Origin: an uncultured bacterium
GTDB taxonomy: Bacteria > Hydrothermota > Hydrothermia > UBA1063 > CAJXJZ01
NCBI GenBank assembly: GCA_913055745.1
Contig: CAJXJZ010000001.1
Location: 66,798 to 130,797 of the forward strand
DNA: 64,000 nt
Reading direction: 5' to 3'
Shown here: positions 26,518 through 35,879 of the stretch, in pieces
Layout of the letters: each line of letters opens with the position of its first letter
Position numbering within the stretch: position 1 is the stretch's first letter
Notes under the pieces: model-generated
Seen by the model: only the letters and a program-made list of their open reading frames with translations
What the model was told of the DNA's origin: nothing
Database searches by the model: none
Translations under genes and position numbers: made by a program

Positions 26518-27513
26518 TTATTCTGACAAAAAGCGCATAGATGATGCAAAAATCTGCATTCTTAGAAGATATTGGACTTTTCTCCTCTTTTCTGGCGCAT
26601 ATAATCCCATATCAATCATATAAAAGCCTCTATCAGAAATAAAGGCAATTGTTCTAAATGGGCCTCCAACATACTCTTTTGGGTCCTGCCATGCACCTGT
26701 TAATACAAGGGCATTGTATTTTCCCAAAAATTGCAAACTATCTGTTTTTACTGAACTTTTTACCACCTTATCCCCTCCATAGTACAAAGAAGCAATAGAA
26801 TCCCTTATTTTTATAAGTAAATCCTCATCAAAATACCTTATATCAGGCCTGTGGTAGAAGAACATGAATCTTTCAGGATAATGCTTTGTTATACCAAAAA
26901 TGTCGTCAAATTTCATTATTGTATCTTTAAGTTTTATGTAAGTCCATCCTGCAGGTACATCAAGGGAAATACCGTATTTTTTGGCAATTTCCTTCTTCAT
27001 CCAATCATTTTTTCCAGCAAAGTAAACAAGTTTTTTAAGATGCTTCATATAGGCGTTATATAGCATCCTTTTCACCTGGGTAGAGTACTTTTTCATAAAG
27101 GCCTCTAAGAGTTCTGGTCCCGGTGCACAAACCCCTATAACAAAATCCCCTTCTGAAAAGGCATTTTCCTTTGAATAAATGCCCGGTCCTTTATCGCCAA
27201 AGGCTATTTTGAAAAACGCATAAGATGTAAGTTGAGGCGCTGTCAAAATAAATACAAATGGATAGCCTGCATCAAGTTGAAACTGCTCTGGCGTAAACCC
27301 ATCAACATCAAAAACAGCATCAGGTATAGGGTCGTAAAAGGTATCATTTAATGCATTCTCAACCAATGGGGCAAAATTTATAGCACTTTCATCAATTATA
27401 TAGGCTACCTTATCTCTCTTTTTTCTTATTTTGTATTTAGGTCCTTTATTTCCACACCCAGAAAATAACACCAAAAGGGCAAAAAACACATGGGCAAAGA
27501 TTTTACGCGACAT
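26518..27513 (-). CDS. DUF4837 family lipoprotein
   Basis: Signal peptide ending in the lipobox LFSGCG, then a ~300-residue domain typical of DUF4837: an early ESAINFAPLVENAL segment, a middle ISLDVPAGWTYIKL, and the late block VLTGAWQDPKEYVGGPFRTIAF followed by GLYAPEKRRKVQYLLRMQ. DUF4837 is found mainly in Bacteroidetes and relatives and has no known function. It overlaps recG by 11 bases and is last in the moxR operon. It faces the TPR gene, whose stop is three bases away. Confidence 0.75.
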   Translation of the reverse strand: MSRKIFAHVFFALLVLFSGCGNKGPKYKIRKKRDKVAYIIDESAINFAPLVENALNDTFYDPIPDAVFDVDGFTPEQFQLDAGYPFVFILTAPQLTSYAFFKIAFGDKGPGIYSKENAFSEGDFVIGVCAPGPELLEAFMKKYSTQVKRMLYNAYMKHLKKLVYFAGKNDWMKKEIAKKYGISLDVPAGWTYIKLKDTIMKFDDIFGITKHYPERFMFFYHRPDIRYFDEDLLIKIRDSIASLYYGGDKVVKSSVKTDSLQFLGKYNALVLTGAWQDPKEYVGGPFRTIAFISDRGFYMIDMGLYAPEKRRKVQYLLRMQIFASSMRFLSE

Positions 27514-29599
27514 AATATGCCTCCTTAAGTTTTTCTCTTAAACTAATAAGTTTGTTTTTCTCTTCTTGACTAAGTGGCAATTTTCCATTTTGCACAAGTT
27601 TAACATAGTCTCTCACCTTTTCAATAATATCCTGGTCCTTGTAAAAATGGAACACCCTAAACCCTGAAAAACCATGTTGTTTCGTTCCAAGTATTTCTCC
27701 TGGTCCCCTCATTTTAAGATCAAACTCTGCAAGGTCAAAACCACTGTCATACATCTTAAGTGCCTTAATCCTTTTCATACCTTCTTGAGAGGTGTTCTCA
27801 GACATAATAAGTATACAAAAAGACTTTTTCTTTCCCCTTCCTACCCTTCCTCTAAGTTGATGAAGTTGTGCAAGTCCAAACCTATCTGCGTGTTCTATTA
27901 CCATCAAGGTGGCATCTTTTACATCAATACCAACCTCAATGACAGTAGTAGAAAGCAATACATTGAATTCACCATCGCGAAACTTCTCCATCACGCTCCG
28001 TTTTTCCAATGGCTTCATCCTTCCGTGTAATAGGCCTATCCTCACCCCATCGCTTTTCATTTTATTGAGATACTCGTACATATTATAGAGGTCCTTCATA
28101 CCCTGCTTTTTTGTAAAATCGCTTTCTTCTATAAAAGGTACAACGATATACGCCTTTTCACCATTTTCAACCTTTTTAAAAACCCATCTGTACACCTCAT
28201 CCCTATTTTTTTCAACCTTTACCACTGTTTCTATCTTCCCTCTACCAGGAGGCTTTTCTGTAAGTAAAGAGAGTTCAAGATTGCCATAAAGGGTAAGTGC
28301 AAGACTCCTTGGAATAGGCGTTGCTGTCATGAGAAGAAGGTGTGGAGTAAATTCATCACCCTTTTTCCACAGGTTATATCGCTGTAATACACCAAACTTG
28401 TGTTGTTCATCAATTACAATAAGACCAAGTTTATAAAAATTCACATTCTCTGTTAAAAGTGCATGCGTACCAACCAAAATATCTATATCACCATTTGAAA
28501 GATAACCCAAAATCTGTCTTCTTTTTGCAGACCGAGTGCTACTTTTCAAAAGTTCCATTTTTAAAGGAAGACCACTTATAAAATTTGATAGCACCAAAAA
28601 CACCTGGTCAGCAAGGGTCTCTGTGGGCGCCATAAACGCTGCCTGCATACCGTTTTCAACAGCCCTTAGCATAGTATATATTGCAATTACTGTTTTTCCT
28701 GAACCCACATCCCCCTGAAGAAGCCTCTGCATTGGAACACTTTTTTCAAGGTCTTTATCAATCTCTTCAATAACCTTTTTCTGTCCCAATGTGAGAGAAA
28801 ACGGTAGTTTTTTTATAAAATCTAAAGAGAGTTCGCCTTTTTGCTTAAAGGGATAGGCCCTTTTAATATCCTCTTTTTTAATATTTATCTTATAAAAAAA
28901 CTGAAAGAGTTCATTAAACGCTATGACCTTCCTCGCCCTCTCCCCTTCCAAAACACTATCAGGAAAGTGCATTTTACTTATCGCTTCATGCAAAGGATAA
29001 AGGCGTTCTTTTTTTCTTATCACCTCTGGAACATAGTCTGTAAGATGAATATCCTCTTTTAAGAGTTCATATATGAGTTTTCGTATAAACCTTGAATCAA
29101 GACCCTCTGTTTGAGGATAAACAGGTATTACCATCCCGGCAATAATTTCATCATCACTATTTTTACCAATAATTGCATACTCTGGATGGACAAAAATAGG
29201 CTTATTATAATACTTGTCAAACTCAACCTTACCGCTTATTATAATTTCATCCCCTATCCTGAAAAGTTTCTGCATGTTCTTTACAAAAAACACCACCTCA
29301 ATCCAACCTGTGCCATCATCAACAATAATTCCAAAGCCCTCCTTCCCATAAAGACGCCTTCTTCCCCTTAATGTTATCCTCCCTTTAATAGTGACAAACT
29401 CCCCTGGGATCACATCACTGATAGATACTATTTTAGTTCTATCCTCATACCTTCTTGGTGCCAAAAACAAGAGGTCTTTTACAGTTTTTACACCTATTCT
29501 CTTAAAAAGCGCCTGTTTCTTAGGTCCTACGCCCTTGAGATACCTTATATCCCTATCTAATAAATCCCTTTTTTTTATCTTATCTGATTCGCTTGCCAT
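27503..29599 (-). CDS. recG: ATP-dependent DNA helicase RecG
   Basis: Branched-DNA helicase that reverses stalled forks. The wedge/OB domain is N-terminal (YLKGVGPKKQALFKRIGVKT, then VTIKGRITLRGRR). The helicase core follows with LLQGDVGSGKTVIA (motif I), VIDEQHKFGVLQR (motif II), MTATPIPRSLALTLYG (motif III) and LHQLRGRVGRG (motif VI). C-terminal residues include MRGPGEILGTKQHG. At 698 residues it is standard. Overlaps the dppA-like gene at its start. Confidence 0.96.
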   Translation of the reverse strand: MASESDKIKKRDLLDRDIRYLKGVGPKKQALFKRIGVKTVKDLLFLAPRRYEDRTKIVSISDVIPGEFVTIKGRITLRGRRRLYGKEGFGIIVDDGTGWIEVVFFVKNMQKLFRIGDEIIISGKVEFDKYYNKPIFVHPEYAIIGKNSDDEIIAGMVIPVYPQTEGLDSRFIRKLIYELLKEDIHLTDYVPEVIRKKERLYPLHEAISKMHFPDSVLEGERARKVIAFNELFQFFYKINIKKEDIKRAYPFKQKGELSLDFIKKLPFSLTLGQKKVIEEIDKDLEKSVPMQRLLQGDVGSGKTVIAIYTMLRAVENGMQAAFMAPTETLADQVFLVLSNFISGLPLKMELLKSSTRSAKRRQILGYLSNGDIDILVGTHALLTENVNFYKLGLIVIDEQHKFGVLQRYNLWKKGDEFTPHLLLMTATPIPRSLALTLYGNLELSLLTEKPPGRGKIETVVKVEKNRDEVYRWVFKKVENGEKAYIVVPFIEESDFTKKQGMKDLYNMYEYLNKMKSDGVRIGLLHGRMKPLEKRSVMEKFRDGEFNVLLSTTVIEVGIDVKDATLMVIEHADRFGLAQLHQLRGRVGRGKKKSFCILIMSENTSQEGMKRIKALKMYDSGFDLAEFDLKMRGPGEILGTKQHGFSGFRVFHFYKDQDIIEKVRDYVKLVQNGKLPLSQEEKNKLISLREKLKEAYYVA

Positions 29600-30411
29600 G
29601 CAATAATAGATGAGGCAACAATAAACCTATAAATTTCTTTAAAATCCTGTGCAACATACTTTATGGTACGTCCTGAAATCCTCTCTACCTGTGGTAAAAT
29701 AGAAACAAGGTCACACCTTAATGTATCCTTCAAAGTAATTAAAAGCGTATAGGGTGGGTTAAATACAGGATTATTCTCAACAAATGTCTTAAACCTCCCC
29801 TCTTTTAGTTTCTTAAATGCATTTTCCAAAGATTTTATCCTATTACTAAAGACCCTATCCCTTTCAAGCAACCACACTGCATTATGCCCTATGGACTTCT
29901 TTGTTATAAGAAATTCTGTTTCAGGGAAAAACTTGGAGGAAAAATCAAAAAGCGCACTATCACCAGATATAAAGATAACAGGCACATTAAACAAGGAAGC
30001 AAAAATAGCATTTATTTCACTCTCCCCTACCACCTGACCATTTATCTTTATCTCAAAGAAACTTGAAGATGAGTATGTATGGTCCATCGCTCCTTTTTCT
30101 AAACCCACAGGAGCATGATAACCCACAAAAAGTGCTGCATCAAAGGTATTATCAAGGCCTTCCATCATATAGAACTTGCGCGGGAAACCCCTTATAAGTT
30201 CTATGTTCACACCAAGATTTTCAGGATAAATATTTGTCCCAAAGGCATGTGAATCACATACCACTATCTTAGCTCGCGAATCAAGGTCAGATAAAATCTG
30301 TGCCACATGTTCAAGTTCCTGTGTCATGAGTTTACCAATCCTATCCCAAGGCTCTGAAAAATGGCTTATGCCCCATATACCCTCCATATCAATAGAAATA
30401 AAATATTTCAT
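29575..30411 (-). CDS. M55-family D-aminopeptidase (DppA-like)
   Basis: Zinc peptidase family known from Bacillus DppA, which releases D-alanine from D-Ala peptides. The metal-binding signature SIDMEGIWG opens the protein, with VVCDSHAFG, FVGYHAP, GAMDHTYSS and the later ISGDSALFDF. The 278 residues match the family. A TAGGAGGT lies before the ATG. It sits between dgt and recG in a leftward operon; a role in cell-wall peptide recycling is likely from the family, not shown here. Confidence 0.88.
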   Translation of the reverse strand: MKYFISIDMEGIWGISHFSEPWDRIGKLMTQELEHVAQILSDLDSRAKIVVCDSHAFGTNIYPENLGVNIELIRGFPRKFYMMEGLDNTFDAALFVGYHAPVGLEKGAMDHTYSSSSFFEIKINGQVVGESEINAIFASLFNVPVIFISGDSALFDFSSKFFPETEFLITKKSIGHNAVWLLERDRVFSNRIKSLENAFKKLKEGRFKTFVENNPVFNPPYTLLITLKDTLRCDLVSILPQVERISGRTIKYVAQDFKEIYRFIVASSIIAWQANQIR

Positions 30412-30420
30412 TTTAACCTC

Positions 30421-31461
30421 CTAAAAAATCGTCCATGGTGCTGGAATAAACAGTTCATTAAAAATCTCTATGGCATACCTATCTGTCATCCCAGATATAT
30501 AATCCCTGACAGCCTGCCAGGGCAGATAGTTTTTCTTCCTCTTTTTTATATCTTTATAAAACGGTATTTTGTCAAGGTGTTTCATAAAGTAGTTGAACAT
30601 AAACTCAATAATGTTTTTTGCCTTATCAGATTCAGACTTCACATATGGATTGAGATAAACCCTTTCCTTAAGAAAGTCCCTCATCTTCTTTACCATCTTA
30701 TCCATCTCTTCATCATAAGCCACCCTTTCATAATCATACTTTATAGTGGTTTCAATAATATTGGATACTATGGTAGAAATCCGCTCTCCATGTGTTCTTC
30801 CAAAAAAGTCAAGGAGTTCATCTGGCACATCCTCTATACTCAACACCTTGGCCCTTATTGCGTCATCCAAGTCATGGTTTAAATATGCCGCTATATCAGA
30901 TATCCTGACAACCTGACCTTCAAGCGTCCTGGGTACATCAGCATTCAAAATCTCCCCAAAACCCTTTGAATGCTTAACAATGCCCTCACGAACCTCCCAT
31001 GTAAGGTTAAGACCTATGCCATCTTTTTCTATATAATCCACCACCCTAAGGGACTGATAAGGATGGCGAAATCCACCATGTTCCTTTAAAAGTTCATTAA
31101 GAACAGCCTCTCCAGTATGTCCAAATGGCGTATGTCCAAGGTCATGACCAAGCGCTATAGCCTCTATTAAATCCTCATTCAATCTGAGTGCCCTTCCTAT
31201 GGTTCTTGCAATCTGAGCAACCTCAAGGGTATGGGTAAGCCTTGTTCTGTAATGGTCACCCACTGGCGATAAAAACACCTGTGTTTTGTGCTTTAGCCTT
31301 CTGAATGCCTTTGAATGAATAATCCTGTCTCTGTCTCTCTGATACTCGGTTCTAAATCTGCATGGAAGTTCTTTCCTTTTCCTTCCCCTTGTTTTATGAG
31401 ATTTTTGTGCCCTGGGATGTAGGAACTTCTCTTCTATCTCTTCATACCTTTCTCTGTACAT
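30421..31461 (-). CDS. dgt: dGTP triphosphohydrolase-like HD protein
   Basis: HD-domain nucleotidase: [20 protein letters not shown], then [15 protein letters not shown] and [17 protein letters not shown] with the metal-binding H...HD...D set, and later [18 protein letters not shown]. This is the deoxyguanosinetriphosphate triphosphohydrolase-like family that controls dNTP pools. ATG at 31461 is favoured over the TTG at 31467, with AGGTG upstream. It overlaps moxR by 20 bases. Length 347 is normal for this subtype. Confidence 0.92.
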   Translation of the reverse strand: MYRERYEEIEEKFLHPRAQKSHKTRGRKRKELPCRFRTEYQRDRDRIIHSKAFRRLKHKTQVFLSPVGDHYRTRLTHTLEVAQIARTIGRALRLNEDLIEAIALGHDLGHTPFGHTGEAVLNELLKEHGGFRHPYQSLRVVDYIEKDGIGLNLTWEVREGIVKHSKGFGEILNADVPRTLEGQVVRISDIAAYLNHDLDDAIRAKVLSIEDVPDELLDFFGRTHGERISTIVSNIIETTIKYDYERVAYDEEMDKMVKKMRDFLKERVYLNPYVKSESDKAKNIIEFMFNYFMKHLDKIPFYKDIKKRKKNYLPWQAVRDYISGMTDRYAIEIFNELFIPAPWTIF

Positions 31462-32425
31462 ACTCAAGCACCTTTGAAATTATATCTTCTTTCTTTATCC
31501 CTTCTGCCTCTGCCCTGTAATTCAAAATCAATCTATGACGCAAGACATCGTATGCTATCTCATTTACCTCTTTTGTCGTAGCAACAGGCTTTCCATACAA
31601 AAGAGCAAGGGCTTTGGACGCAAGAATAAGATACTGAGAAGCACGAGGGCCTGCGCCATAAAGCACATAGTCTTTTACCTCTTTAATATGAGAATATAAG
31701 GGCCTTGTTTCTCTGGCTATATTAACTGCATATTCTGTCACATGCCTACCCACAGGCATAGAAAGCACAAGTTTTTGGTATGCAACAATATCCTCCTTCT
31801 TTACAATACGATGAATATCCTTTTCTTCGACTTGAGTAGTAAGTTCCACCACCTTGATCTCATCATCAAAATCAGGATAATCAATCACAATCTCAAGCAT
31901 AAATCTATCAAGTTGAGCCTCAGGCAAAGGATATGTGCCTTCCTGTTCTATAGGGTTTTGCGTTGCAATCACAGTAAATGGCCTGGGAAGTTCATAGGTT
32001 TTACCCTGCACTGTCACCCTTCTTTCCTGCATCGCCTCCAATAGTGCGGATTGGGTTTTAGGAGGCGTTCTATTTATCTCATCAGCAAGAATAAAATTAG
32101 CAAAAACAGGCCCCTTTACAAACCTAAAAAATCTCCTCCCTTTTTCGTCAGTATCAAGGATTTCAGTTCCAATTATATCAGATGGCATAAGGTCTGGTGT
32201 AAATTGAATACGGGAAAAATCAAGGTCAAGTATTTCAGAAAGTGTCTTTATCATACGGGTTTTTGCAAGGCCTGGCACGCCTGTTATAATAGAATGCCCC
32301 TCGCAGAGTAATGTTACAACAATCCTTTTAATAACTTCCTTCTGGCCAATAATCCTTTTTTCAATTTCTCTATTAAGGCCAGTCCAGAGTTTTGTAGCGT
32401 GTTCTATCTTCTCTTCTATATTCAT
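31442..32425 (-). CDS. MoxR-type AAA+ ATPase
   Basis: AAA+ chaperone of the MoxR branch: Walker [13 protein letters not shown], Walker [30 protein letters not shown], sensor 1 [26 protein letters not shown], and sensor 2 GPRASQ. MoxR proteins help mature metalloenzymes or envelope complexes, normally with a VWA-domain partner, which is not found here. First gene of the leftward operon moxR, dgt, dppA, recG, DUF4837. No ribosome binding site before the ATG. Confidence 0.92.
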   Translation of the reverse strand: MNIEEKIEHATKLWTGLNREIEKRIIGQKEVIKRIVVTLLCEGHSIITGVPGLAKTRMIKTLSEILDLDFSRIQFTPDLMPSDIIGTEILDTDEKGRRFFRFVKGPVFANFILADEINRTPPKTQSALLEAMQERRVTVQGKTYELPRPFTVIATQNPIEQEGTYPLPEAQLDRFMLEIVIDYPDFDDEIKVVELTTQVEEKDIHRIVKKEDIVAYQKLVLSMPVGRHVTEYAVNIARETRPLYSHIKEVKDYVLYGAGPRASQYLILASKALALLYGKPVATTKEVNEIAYDVLRHRLILNYRAEAEGIKKEDIISKVLEYVQRKV

Positions 32426-32432
32426 GTTTTCT

Positions 32433-32438
32433 ATTATA
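32433..32438 (-). promoter_or_regulatory. -10 box close to the moxR start
   Basis: On the minus strand a perfect TATAAT ends seven bases before the moxR ATG; the -35 region is poor (TTAGAG at 17 bases). This spacing implies a leaderless or nearly leaderless mRNA. Confidence 0.45.
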
Positions 32439-32526
32439 AAGGCAAATAGACAAAACTCTAAAAAACATCATTAAGAATACCAAAAAGAAAAATCCCATAG
32501 CCATTTTTGAGAAAACTTGTGCATAT

Positions 32527-32567
32527 CAAAAGCATTTGTATAAAATTCTATGCTTTTGCCTTATAAT
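32527..32567 (+). promoter_or_regulatory. Promoter region of the restriction-modification operon with a 9-bp inverted repeat
   Basis: A perfect TATAAT at 32562 precedes mod by about 24 bases. Immediately upstream is the inverted repeat CAAAAGCAT ... ATGCTTTTG with a 14-base spacer (32527-32535 and 32550-32558), covering the -35 region. No good -35 hexamer is present, which would suit activator or repressor control. The regulator is unknown. Confidence 0.5.
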
Positions 32568-32590
32568 ATCATAACTTGGAGGTATAAATT

Positions 32591-35437
32591 ATGACAAACA
32601 ATAGCGAAAACTTAAAAGAAAAACTAAAAAGCAAACTTAGGGAGATTTTTCAGTTTGAAAATGAAGATTTAGATTTTGGCATATATAGGATAATGAATTA
32701 CAAGCGAAAAGAAATTGAGAAATTTATTGAAGAAGAATTGATAGATAAAATTAAAAAACAGTTATCGTTATTGAGTGAAGAAGAAAGGAATAAGATTGAA
32801 GAGCAATTAAATGAGATCTCCTCTAAAAATGGCGTTAAGAAGTATTTAGAAGCACTTGAAAAAGGAGATGAAAATAGGACAAAGATTTATAGAGAAGACT
32901 TCACAGAGGATATTAAGAAGTATGAAAAACTAAAAAAACAGATGGAAGAAATTAGAATCTCAGAAGGTTTAGAAAAAGAGATTTACAATCACCTGATTAA
33001 TTTCTTTACAAGATACTATGACAATGGAGATTTTATAAGCAAGAGAAGGTATGGAAGGAAAATAAAGTATGTTGTCCCATACAATGGAGAAGAAGTTATT
33101 TTACACTGGGCAAATAAAGATCAATATTACATAAAAACTACTGAGTATTTTAGAAAATACACTTTTAGTGCCAAAGAATTAACTGTTAATTTCAGGGTTG
33201 TAGAAGCAGAAGAAGAGAAAGGCAATGCTAAAGCACAGGAAAAGAAGTTTTTTGTTTTGAATGAAAAGGTGTTTGATTTTAATGATGATAAGAAAGAGTT
33301 GAACATATATTTTGAGTATAGGGCTTTAACTGATGAGGAGAAAGAAAAATACAAGCAAGGCAATACGGTGTCTCAGGATAAAGCCAATGAGGAAACAGTA
33401 AAGATTTTGGAAGAGAAAATCCCGCAGAACAGTTTAGCAAGACTAATTTTTGAAAAAGAAGGAGATAAAACATTTATTGAAAGGCATCTTTACCGATACA
33501 CAAGAAGAAATACAACCGATTACTTTATTCATAAAGACTTAAAAGGTTTCTTAGAAAAGGAATTAGACTTCTACATTAAAAATGAGTTTTTACAATTGGA
33601 GGATTTACAGGTTTTGGACCAAAGCGGTTATTTTGATAAGTTAAGGCTTTACCTAATTGGAGTAAGGGCATTTAGGAATATTGCACTGAAGATAATTGAA
33701 TTTCTGGCACAGATAGAGAACTTTCAGAAGAAGATATGGGAGAAGAAGAAGTTTGTTATTGACACCCACTATGTAATAACTCTGGACAAAATAAAGGAAT
33801 ACGCAGGAGAGGAATTTTTAGAGAGTATTGTAGATGAGATTTTGAGCAATAAAAAGCAGTTAAAAGAATGGAAGGAACTGTTTGGAATTGAGGTTAAAAA
33901 GAAGGAAAATTTAATTAAAAATAATGGACAGTTGGAATTAAATGGAAAAAAATGGAAGAAATTGCCGATAGATACAAAATATTTTGATGAAGAGTTTAAG
34001 TGGAAGTTGCTGATTGCTTTATCAAAAAACAATAATTTAGACGATATATTAGACGGAGTTTTAATAAAATCAGAAAACTGGCAGGCTTTGAACTTGCTTT
34101 TTAATAAGTATTATGAAAAAGTGCAGACGATTTATATTGACCCGCCATTCAATACAGGAAGGGACTTTTTATATAAAGATAAATACAAAGATAGTAGCTG
34201 GTTAACTTTAATGGAGAACAGGATAAATTTATCTAAAGATTTGTTAAATGAAAAAGGAAGTATTTATGTTCATTTGGATTGGCATATGGAGCATCATGGA
34301 AAGATATTGATGGATGAGATTTTTGGGAAGGAGAATTTTAGGAATGAAATTATTTGGTATTACCCTGATAATTTTCAAGGGAACGTAAATAGATTTCCAA
34401 TAAATCATAACATTATATTTTTTTATACAAAAACTGATGATTACTTTTACCAAAGAATAAAAGAAAAGTTAGCTAAACCGATAAAGAGACCTACTCGTAT
34501 ATGGAATAAAAAAACTGAAAAACTTGAAATTCTAAGAGATAGAGAAGGAGATCCAATATATAAGGAATATAATGAAAAGTTTATTGATGATGTATGGATT
34601 ATAGCTCAAAGATCTACTGTTGTTTCTTCTAATAGTGAATTTTGGCCATTTGATACTCAAAAACCCGAAATTCTTCTCAAACGTGTCATAAAATCTACAT
34701 CCAACGAAGGAGATTTGGTTATGGACTTCTTCCTTGGTTCTGGTACAACAACAGCAGTAGCACATAAGATTAAAAGAAAATGGATTGGTGTAGAGATGGG
34801 AGAACATTTTTATAGTATAGTTTTACCAAGAATGAAAAAGGTTCTGTATTATGATAAATCTGGAATATCAAAGGAAAAAGATGTCAAAGAAATATACAAT
34901 CCAAAAACAGCAGGGGGATTTTTCAAATACCACACCTTAGAGCAATACGAAGATGCTTTAGAAAACATTGAATTTGAAGAGCCAAATAGTATGTTTTATA
35001 ATCTTCCTGATTACTTTGTTAAATACATGCTTGATTGGGAGACAAAGCAAAGCAAAACATTTCTCAATATTGATGAATTAAAAGATCCATTCAAGTATAA
35101 ACTTAAGATTATAGAAAATTATCAGCAAAAAATTGTTAACGTTGATTTAATAGAAACTTTTAACTATCTTTTAGGATTGGAGGTTAAAGCATACAAAGTC
35201 TTAAAAGATAATGAAAGAAAGTATATTTTTGTATTTGGCGAAAAAGAAGGGAAAAGAATAACGGTAGTTTGGAGAAGTGTAGAAAACATTGATTTTGAGA
35301 AAGACAAAGAAGTTATTGAAAAACATATAATGGATTTTAATCCAGATGATGTCTATATCAATGGAGATGCGGTGATTAAGAACTTTAAACCAATAGAACC
35401 TGAATTTAAATCGTTAATGATGGGAGGGTTAGAATGA
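32591..35437 (+). CDS. Type III restriction-modification methyltransferase (Mod)
   Basis: Adenine-N6 methyltransferase of the beta class: the catalytic DPPF motif (YIDPPFNTG, about residue 516) comes before the SAM-binding FxGxG motif (DFFLGSGTTTAVAHKIKRKWIGVEM, about 712). The segment between them, about 575-690, is the likely target-recognition domain. A long N-terminal part of about 450 residues and a C-terminal extension make it 948 residues, larger than EcoP15I Mod. TTGGAGGT precedes the ATG. Codon use is more AT-rich than the preceding operon, consistent with acquisition. It overlaps the next gene by ATGA. Confidence 0.92.
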   Translation: MTNNSENLKEKLKSKLREIFQFENEDLDFGIYRIMNYKRKEIEKFIEEELIDKIKKQLSLLSEEERNKIEEQLNEISSKNGVKKYLEALEKGDENRTKIYREDFTEDIKKYEKLKKQMEEIRISEGLEKEIYNHLINFFTRYYDNGDFISKRRYGRKIKYVVPYNGEEVILHWANKDQYYIKTTEYFRKYTFSAKELTVNFRVVEAEEEKGNAKAQEKKFFVLNEKVFDFNDDKKELNIYFEYRALTDEEKEKYKQGNTVSQDKANEETVKILEEKIPQNSLARLIFEKEGDKTFIERHLYRYTRRNTTDYFIHKDLKGFLEKELDFYIKNEFLQLEDLQVLDQSGYFDKLRLYLIGVRAFRNIALKIIEFLAQIENFQKKIWEKKKFVIDTHYVITLDKIKEYAGEEFLESIVDEILSNKKQLKEWKELFGIEVKKKENLIKNNGQLELNGKKWKKLPIDTKYFDEEFKWKLLIALSKNNNLDDILDGVLIKSENWQALNLLFNKYYEKVQTIYIDPPFNTGRDFLYKDKYKDSSWLTLMENRINLSKDLLNEKGSIYVHLDWHMEHHGKILMDEIFGKENFRNEIIWYYPDNFQGNVNRFPINHNIIFFYTKTDDYFYQRIKEKLAKPIKRPTRIWNKKTEKLEILRDREGDPIYKEYNEKFIDDVWIIAQRSTVVSSNSEFWPFDTQKPEILLKRVIKSTSNEGDLVMDFFLGSGTTTAVAHKIKRKWIGVEMGEHFYSIVLPRMKKVLYYDKSGISKEKDVKEIYNPKTAGGFFKYHTLEQYEDALENIEFEEPNSMFYNLPDYFVKYMLDWETKQSKTFLNIDELKDPFKYKLKIIENYQQKIVNVDLIETFNYLLGLEVKAYKVLKDNERKYIFVFGEKEGKRITVVWRSVENIDFEKDKEVIEKHIMDFNPDDVYINGDAVIKNFKPIEPEFKSLMMGGLE

Positions 35438-35877
35438 ATAAAAAATATTTTGCTTATGGCTCCAATATGGATCAAGATCAGATGAAAAGTAGGTGTCCAG
35501 ATTCTAAATTTTTAACAGTTGTTTACCTTGAAAATTATAAGTTTGTTTATGATGGATATTCCAAAACATGGAAAGGTAGTGCAGCCAATATAGTACCTGA
35601 AAATGGCTCAATAGTTTGGGGCGTTTTATATTCTATCTCTGAAAATGATGAAAAAAACCTGGATGAAAAAGAGGGATACCGAAAAAATATATATAACAAG
35701 AAAGAAGTTATAGTAAAAGATAAAGATGGAAACAGTTATAAAGCTCTCGCTTATCTAAGACCACCCAAACCAAAGGGAAAACCATCAGATGCTTATGAAA
35801 AAAAGATAGTAGATGCCGCTAAAAAATTAAATTTTCCTGAACAATATATAAAAAAATACCTTATAGTAAGTGAATAG
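35434..35877 (+). CDS. Gamma-glutamylcyclotransferase-like protein inside the restriction operon
   Basis: GGCT/AIG2-like fold, 147 residues. The substrate-binding loop YFAYGSNM is at residues 5-12, and Glu80 in NLDEKEGYRKN fits the catalytic acid. The family cyclises gamma-glutamyl amines or peptides to 5-oxoproline. It lies exactly between mod (ATGA overlap) and res (2-base gap), so it must be co-transcribed and probably co-translated with both. A role in the restriction system, for example self-control or an added toxic activity, is an inference. The C-terminal FPEQYIKKYL is like small bacterial GGCTs. Confidence 0.82.
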   Translation: MNKKYFAYGSNMDQDQMKSRCPDSKFLTVVYLENYKFVYDGYSKTWKGSAANIVPENGSIVWGVLYSISENDEKNLDEKEGYRKNIYNKKEVIVKDKDGNSYKALAYLRPPKPKGKPSDAYEKKIVDAAKKLNFPEQYIKKYLIVSE

Positions 35878-35879
35878 CG

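Noticed and set aside
30361-30882. 173-codon plus-strand ORF opposite dgt and dppA-like genes
   Set aside because: Composition (many H, I, F, Y) and full overlap with two clear minus-strand genes mark it as a shadow frame.
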